NCBI GenBank assembly: GCA_035691485.1
Contig: DASSIZ010000074.1
Location: 1 to 36,173, forward strand
Length of the DNA stretch: 36,173 nucleotides
Origin: Terriglobales bacterium
GTDB lineage: Bacteria > Acidobacteriota > Terriglobia > Terriglobales > Acidobacteriaceae
Direction: 5' to 3'
Below are positions 32,367-36,173 of this stretch, in pieces. Position 1 is the first letter of the stretch. Each line of letters begins with the position of its first letter. Made by a program: the position numbers and the translations under genes. The notes below the pieces were generated by a model. The model did not search any database and was not told where the DNA came from. It saw only the letters and a program-made list of their open reading frames with translations.

Positions 32367-33640
32367 TCCAGATCCTCAATCGACGCCGGCTTCTGTTCCT
32401 GGATGTCGCTGAAGCCTTTCGCGGAGAACGCGGAGGTGTAGTAATGGTGCGCGCGTTCCCAGGCCTGGTCGTCGGGCGGGCCAAACATTTGCGCGTACAG
32501 CGGCGTGCCCGGAAACGGAAACATGGGCACGGGCTCACTGACCCAGACGCCTTGCGACTTCAGGTGCTCCTGCCAGCGGCGGATCTCGTTCTTGTCGTCG
32601 TGCTCGGTCAGAATGAGGTTGGCCTGCACCCACGGGATGCGCTGCCGCGCGTAGACCAGCAGTTCGGTCAAGCGTTCCGTGCTCATGCGGCAGCCCTTGT
32701 TCAGTTGATCGCGGCCGTGGTCGGTAATCGACTCGATGCCACACTCCATGGAGATGCAGTGGGCGCGGCCGAGCAGGTCCAGGCTATCCTCGTCCCAAAG
32801 ATCAATCCTACTCTGAAAACCGATGCTGAGTTCCCGCTCCGCGATGCCTTCCAGCAACGTGCGCACGTTCTTTCCGACGCCAAAAATCTCGTCGATGAAG
32901 TAAACGTAGTCCACGCCGCGGGCGATCAGGCGGTCGATTTCGAGCAGGACCTGGTCCACGTCGCGTTCGCGGAACTTATTGCGGAATAATGTCTTATTGC
33001 AGAAATTGCAGGACCATGGGCAGCCGCGCGCGAATTCGAGCTCGGCGCCGCACCCTTCCCCGGAGAAAACGTGGTGGCGGTGGCGGTGCTGCGCGACGTC
33101 GTAGTCATGAAAGTCAAGCGCCCGCAGCGCCTTCATGTCCGCGACCCCAAGGGTGGGAGAAAAATGGTCTCCGTGATCATCGCGCCAGCAGCAGCCGTCA
33201 ATGGTTTGCCACGGTTGCGAGGCAAGTTGCGACAAGGTGATGTCGATTTCGCCGCGCATGCCAACCTGCACGTCCATTTTGCGCATGGCGGGAAGCGGGG
33301 TGGCGGAGGTGTGGGGTCCAACGGCGACCTTAACGGCTTTACTGCCAAGAGCGGCGAACCACTCCTTCGGAACACGAACTTCCGGGGGCGGACAGCGCCA
33401 GAACAGATACGAAGGCGCGGTCGGGATAACGAGGAAATCGGGAGCGAAGGCGTCGATGCGGCGCCTGGTTTCGGTGGTGTTCAGAATGTCCGCCTGGGCG
33501 TCAACCAACAAAGGCTCGTGTCCGGCTTGGCGAATCTGGTCGGCGGCGAAGAGCAACTCGAGCGGATAGTGCGGATCGCGGCAGCCAAAATAAGTGGAGC
33601 CTGTGAAGTCCCAGTTGGGATTGACAAGGGCAAACTTCAT
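32354..33640 (-). CDS. B12-binding-type radical SAM protein
   Basis: A 428-residue protein. An N-terminal Rossmann-like domain (about 1-130, DPHYPLELLFAADQIRQAGH) resembles the cobalamin-binding domain of class B radical SAM enzymes, though no DxHxxG motif is visible. The radical SAM core follows with CPWSCNFC (C207, C211, C214), the CxxxCxxC for the [4Fe-4S] cluster. An odd His-rich run (AQHRHRHHVFSG, about 183-194) lies before the core. Such enzymes often methylate or rearrange unactivated carbons. Its place between epimerases and glycosyltransferases suggests modification of a sugar or lipid carrier. The start overlaps the epimerase stop (ATGA). Confidence 0.88.
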   Translation of the reverse strand: MKFALVNPNWDFTGSTYFGCRDPHYPLELLFAADQIRQAGHEPLLVDAQADILNTTETRRRIDAFAPDFLVIPTAPSYLFWRCPPPEVRVPKEWFAALGSKAVKVAVGPHTSATPLPAMRKMDVQVGMRGEIDITLSQLASQPWQTIDGCCWRDDHGDHFSPTLGVADMKALRALDFHDYDVAQHRHRHHVFSGEGCGAELEFARGCPWSCNFCNKTLFRNKFRERDVDQVLLEIDRLIARGVDYVYFIDEIFGVGKNVRTLLEGIAERELSIGFQSRIDLWDEDSLDLLGRAHCISMECGIESITDHGRDQLNKGCRMSTERLTELLVYARQRIPWVQANLILTEHDDKNEIRRWQEHLKSQGVWVSEPVPMFPFPGTPLYAQMFGPPDDQAWERAHHYYTSAFSAKGFSDIQEQKPASIEDLECTC

Positions 33641-34737
33641 GCCGCCCCCGGAAGTTCCAGCAGGTTGGCGGCGGCGCGCTCCGGCTGCTCGGCCGGCTGG
33701 AACAGGTCGCGATTGCGCTTCCACCAGTTAAAGACGCTCTGCAAAGTCTGACGTACGCTCAAGCGCGGCTCCCAGCCGGTATCGCGGTGGAGCTTGCCGC
33801 AATCGGTGACGTAGATGAGCTGGTCGCCGGGACGGCGCTCGGCGGTTTCGTATTCGACGCGCGTGCCGGTGATGTCCGCGATGAGTGCCATCAGTTCCAG
33901 CAAAGAAATGGTGTTCGCCGGCCCGCCGCCCACGTTGTAGATTTGCCCGGCCGTGAGAGGCAGGTTGTCGCGAACCGCATCGAAGGCGCGGACGAGATCA
34001 TCGACGGACAGCACATCGCGGACCTGGCGTCCGTCACCGTAGATGGTCAATGGAATTCCTTGCAATGCCGAGTACAGGAAATGCGCGACCCAGCCCTGGT
34101 TTTCAGTGCCAAACTGGCGCGCGCCGGCAATGCACGACATGCGGAAAACGACGGTCGGAATGCCGTAGATGCGGGAGTAGTCGCGAACGTACTGGTCGGC
34201 GGCGCCCTTGGAGCAGCCGTACGGGGAGTGGAAATCGAGCGGCTCCGCTTCGGAAATGCCCTGGGAGTTCCGGTAGGCGTAGCGCGTGGCCTGGCGAACG
34301 ACCTGGCGCGAGGCCATTTCGCCGTACACCTTGTTGGTGGAGGTGAAAAGCATGAAAGGACGCCGACCGTGCTTGCGCGCCGCTTCCAGCACGTTGAAGG
34401 TGCCCAGCAGGTTGACGTCGAAGTCGAGGCGGGGATCGCTAACCGAGGTGGTGACCGCAACCTGCGCGGCGCAATGATAGATCTCGGTGGCGTAACGGAC
34501 GACGCGATCGACCATGGCGGCATCGCGAACGTCGCCGATGGTGATCTGCAGGCGCCCGGAATTCCCGGCCGCTTTTTGCAAGGCGTGCAGGTTGTTGCGC
34601 ACACCGGGGCGAGAGAGGTTGTCGAAGATTTGTACTTTCGCGTCTGTCGTCTCGAGCAGCTTATGGGCCAGATTCGACCCGATGAAGCCGGCCCCCCCGA
34701 AGATGACGACAGATCGGAAACGATCTGTTTTCTTCAT
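33637..34737 (-). CDS. NAD-dependent epimerase, CDP-paratose 2-epimerase (RfbE)-like
   Basis: A 366-residue extended SDR enzyme for sugar nucleotides. FGGAGFIGSNLAHKLL binds NAD, STNKVYG and YGCSK provide the Ser/Tyr/Lys triad, and QFGTENQGWVAHFLYSAL with YGDGRQVRDVLSVDDLV closely resembles CDP-tyvelose/paratose 2-epimerases. The substrate assignment is by similarity to that subfamily only. ATG at 34737 is preferred, with AAAGAGA just upstream; an in-frame ATG at 34752 would add five residues. It is coupled to the radical SAM gene and lies 34 bp after the next epimerase. Confidence 0.88.
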   Translation of the reverse strand: MKKTDRFRSVVIFGGAGFIGSNLAHKLLETTDAKVQIFDNLSRPGVRNNLHALQKAAGNSGRLQITIGDVRDAAMVDRVVRYATEIYHCAAQVAVTTSVSDPRLDFDVNLLGTFNVLEAARKHGRRPFMLFTSTNKVYGEMASRQVVRQATRYAYRNSQGISEAEPLDFHSPYGCSKGAADQYVRDYSRIYGIPTVVFRMSCIAGARQFGTENQGWVAHFLYSALQGIPLTIYGDGRQVRDVLSVDDLVRAFDAVRDNLPLTAGQIYNVGGGPANTISLLELMALIADITGTRVEYETAERRPGDQLIYVTDCGKLHRDTGWEPRLSVRQTLQSVFNWWKRNRDLFQPAEQPERAAANLLELPGAA

Positions 34738-34771
34738 GGCCGTCTCTTTCATTCCAATTGTTCGCAGCCTC

Positions 34772-35890
34772 TCAGGCGGTAAGACCGTAGGCCCCGAGCT
34801 GCTGCGTGGCCTCCGCGACGCGGTCCTCGGCGGGTTGCTCGCGCAGCCACTGGACCAATTCGCGGATGCCTTCGGCAAAACGAACTTTGGGCTTGTAGCC
34901 CAATACGCGCCCGGCGGCCGAGATGTCGGCATAACAATGCCGAACATCGCCGGCGCGATATTTCCCCGTGATCTCGGCGGGGATGACCGTGTCAAGAGCG
35001 ATTGCGAGCACCTGCGCCACTTGTTCAATGGTGACGGGCTCTCCGGAACCGACATTCAAAGCCATGCCATTGGCCTGCTCGCGTTCCATGGCGAGAAGGT
35101 TCGCCTGCACAACATCGTGCACGCTGACAAAATCGCGTTTCTGGCGACCGTCTTCAAAGACCATCGGCGCGCGTCGATTGAGCAGGCGCGAGGCAAAGAT
35201 GGCCGCGACGCCGGTATAGGGATTGGACAGCGCCTGGCGCGGGCCATAGATGTTGAAGTACCGCATCGCGACCACCGGAAGGCCGTAGGTGCGCCCGAAC
35301 AAGAGCGCCATCTCTTCCTGGTCTCTCTTGCTCAAGGAATAAATGGAGCTGCACTGCAAGGGCTTGGACTCGCCGGTAGGCAACGGCGTCAGCGTACAGT
35401 CACAACGCGGGCAGGTCGTGTCCCATTCCTTGCGCAGCAACTGCTGCTGGGAACGGACCGGGGGGGCCACCTCTCCACACGAGGAGCAGAGATAACGCCC
35501 TTCGCCGTAGATGGACATGGAGGAAGCCACAATCAATTTTTCGACTTTGACCTTGGTATCAAGCAAGAGCTGCAAGAGATTCGCCGTGCCCTGGGTATTC
35601 ACACCGACATAGTGGGCGATCTCGTACATGGACTGGCCGACGCCGACGGCGGCCGCAAGATGAAAAATGACGTCCACGTTGCGAACGGCGTCGCGCAGGC
35701 GGTCGGCATCGCGCATGTCGCCACGGAGGACATCCACGTCACGCGGCAGATAATCGGGGAGCCCGGCGGGATGGACTTGGGGAGTAAGGTTGTCGAACAC
35801 ACGAACCGAGTCGCCGCGCCGCAGCAGGGCGTCAACCATGTGAGAACCTAGAAATCCCGCTCCTCCGGTAACCAGGACTTTCTTGCTCAT
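34772..35890 (-). CDS. NAD-dependent sugar-nucleotide epimerase with zinc-ribbon insert
   Basis: A 372-residue extended SDR. VTGGAGFLGSHMVDALL binds NAD, SSMSIYGEG and YSLSK (Y184, K188) supply the catalytic residues, and NIYGPRQALSNPYTGV is the UDP-glucose/galactose epimerase-type loop. Between the active-site Ser strand and YxxxK lies an insert with C135, C138, C160 and C163, a likely Cys4 zinc ribbon. The start at 35890 overlaps the previous stop by one base (TGATG). Confidence 0.9.
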   Translation of the reverse strand: MSKKVLVTGGAGFLGSHMVDALLRRGDSVRVFDNLTPQVHPAGLPDYLPRDVDVLRGDMRDADRLRDAVRNVDVIFHLAAAVGVGQSMYEIAHYVGVNTQGTANLLQLLLDTKVKVEKLIVASSMSIYGEGRYLCSSCGEVAPPVRSQQQLLRKEWDTTCPRCDCTLTPLPTGESKPLQCSSIYSLSKRDQEEMALLFGRTYGLPVVAMRYFNIYGPRQALSNPYTGVAAIFASRLLNRRAPMVFEDGRQKRDFVSVHDVVQANLLAMEREQANGMALNVGSGEPVTIEQVAQVLAIALDTVIPAEITGKYRAGDVRHCYADISAAGRVLGYKPKVRFAEGIRELVQWLREQPAEDRVAEATQQLGAYGLTA

Positions 35891-36173
35891 CAGCGTTGCG
35901 CTCCTACCTGAACCCGCTCGCCGGCGAAGCCGGATGCCAGTGGCGCTTGCAATGCCGCCGGAGTGGCATACCGGTTCACGGCCCAGGCGGCAAAGTCCGC
36001 GAAGTCCTGCGGGTCCTTGGGCGGGCTGGTGTAGTGCGGCACGATGCCGAGGTGCTCGGGCGTGAAGCACAGGGTAAGGGTCGTATCGAACTCGGCGAGA
36101 GAACTCATCTGCCGGTCAAACCAAGCTTCAGCGTTGGGGCGGAAAGAATCGGCCCAACTCATGCCGGTGCGCA
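35890..36173 (-). CDS. C-terminal part of a glycoside-hydrolase-like protein (partial, perhaps truncated)
   Basis: The frame is open to the right edge, about 93 residues. It reads TGMSWADSFRPNAEAWFDRQM, then FDTTLTLCFTPEHLGIVPHYTSPP and FADFAAWAVNRYA. To my eye this matches the early part of TIM-barrel beta-xylosidase-like hydrolases, where the catalytic Asn-Glu segment should follow. Instead the protein ends about 25 residues later at a TGA that is shared with the epimerase ATG (TGATG). Either the gene has lost its 3' part or this is a short domain fusion. The 5' end lies outside the window. Confidence 0.5.
   Translation of the reverse strand, partial: RTGMSWADSFRPNAEAWFDRQMSSLAEFDTTLTLCFTPEHLGIVPHYTSPPKDPQDFADFAAWAVNRYATPAALQAPLASGFAGERVQVGAQR

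Noticed and set aside
35891-36070. N-terminal extension of the epimerase to 36070
   Set aside because: The NAD-binding motif begins right after the ATG at 35890, and the extension overlaps the hydrolase-like frame.

Overview
The window looks like a chromosomal segment of a high-GC, diderm, free-living bacterium, most probably an acidobacterium of the Terriglobia type. This is inferred from gene content (MoxR/VWA pair, PAS and HD-GYP signalling, FDH with NrfD-type anchor, large glycosyltransferase clusters) and from spacers crowded with short dispersed repeats. No 16S or ribosomal marker is present to prove it. No insertion sequence, prophage or CRISPR array was seen.

Layout. 1-5515: the tail of a possible TPR protein, a small ABM-fold monooxygenase-like protein, a membrane HD-GYP phosphodiesterase divergent from a short GT2-like protein, then a type IV prepilin peptidase translationally coupled to a membrane PAS protein. 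5653-7851: an exported coiled-coil protein, tRNA-Leu(GAG), SecG and a glyoxalase II-like hydrolase. 8047-9228: a class I/II aminotransferase bounded by inverted heptamer arrays. 9450-16049: a formate module, consisting of an OFA-type MFS transporter divergent from a three-gene formate dehydrogenase operon. Its catalytic subunit has an in-frame TGA at codon 187, followed by a SECIS-like hairpin, so 10901-14119 is read here as one selenoprotein gene. 16092-19858: an MFS transporter with a catalytically degenerate ROK protein, a HAD hydrolase and a Cys-rich hypothetical. 20034-22872: a MoxR AAA+ ATPase and VWA protein pair. 23013-24229: a small conserved protein, a DinB-fold protein and a CDGSH iron-sulfur protein.

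24311-36173: ten co-directional minus-strand genes, many with 4-bp overlaps. Read from the right edge they are a glycoside-hydrolase-like fragment, two sugar-nucleotide epimerases, a B12-binding-type radical SAM protein, five glycosyltransferases (three CgeB-like, two GT4) and a glycogen-debranching-type glucosidase. Together they look like a surface-glycan or storage-glycan assembly system whose product cannot be read from sequence.

The most unusual non-coding signal is a set of about eleven short arrays of degenerate 7-bp tandem units. Nearly all lie directly after a stop codon or directly before a start codon. Each spacer has its own unit, and in several spacers the arrays form inverted pairs. 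A second layer consists of hairpin-forming REP-like elements and a roughly 40-90-bp dispersed repeat.
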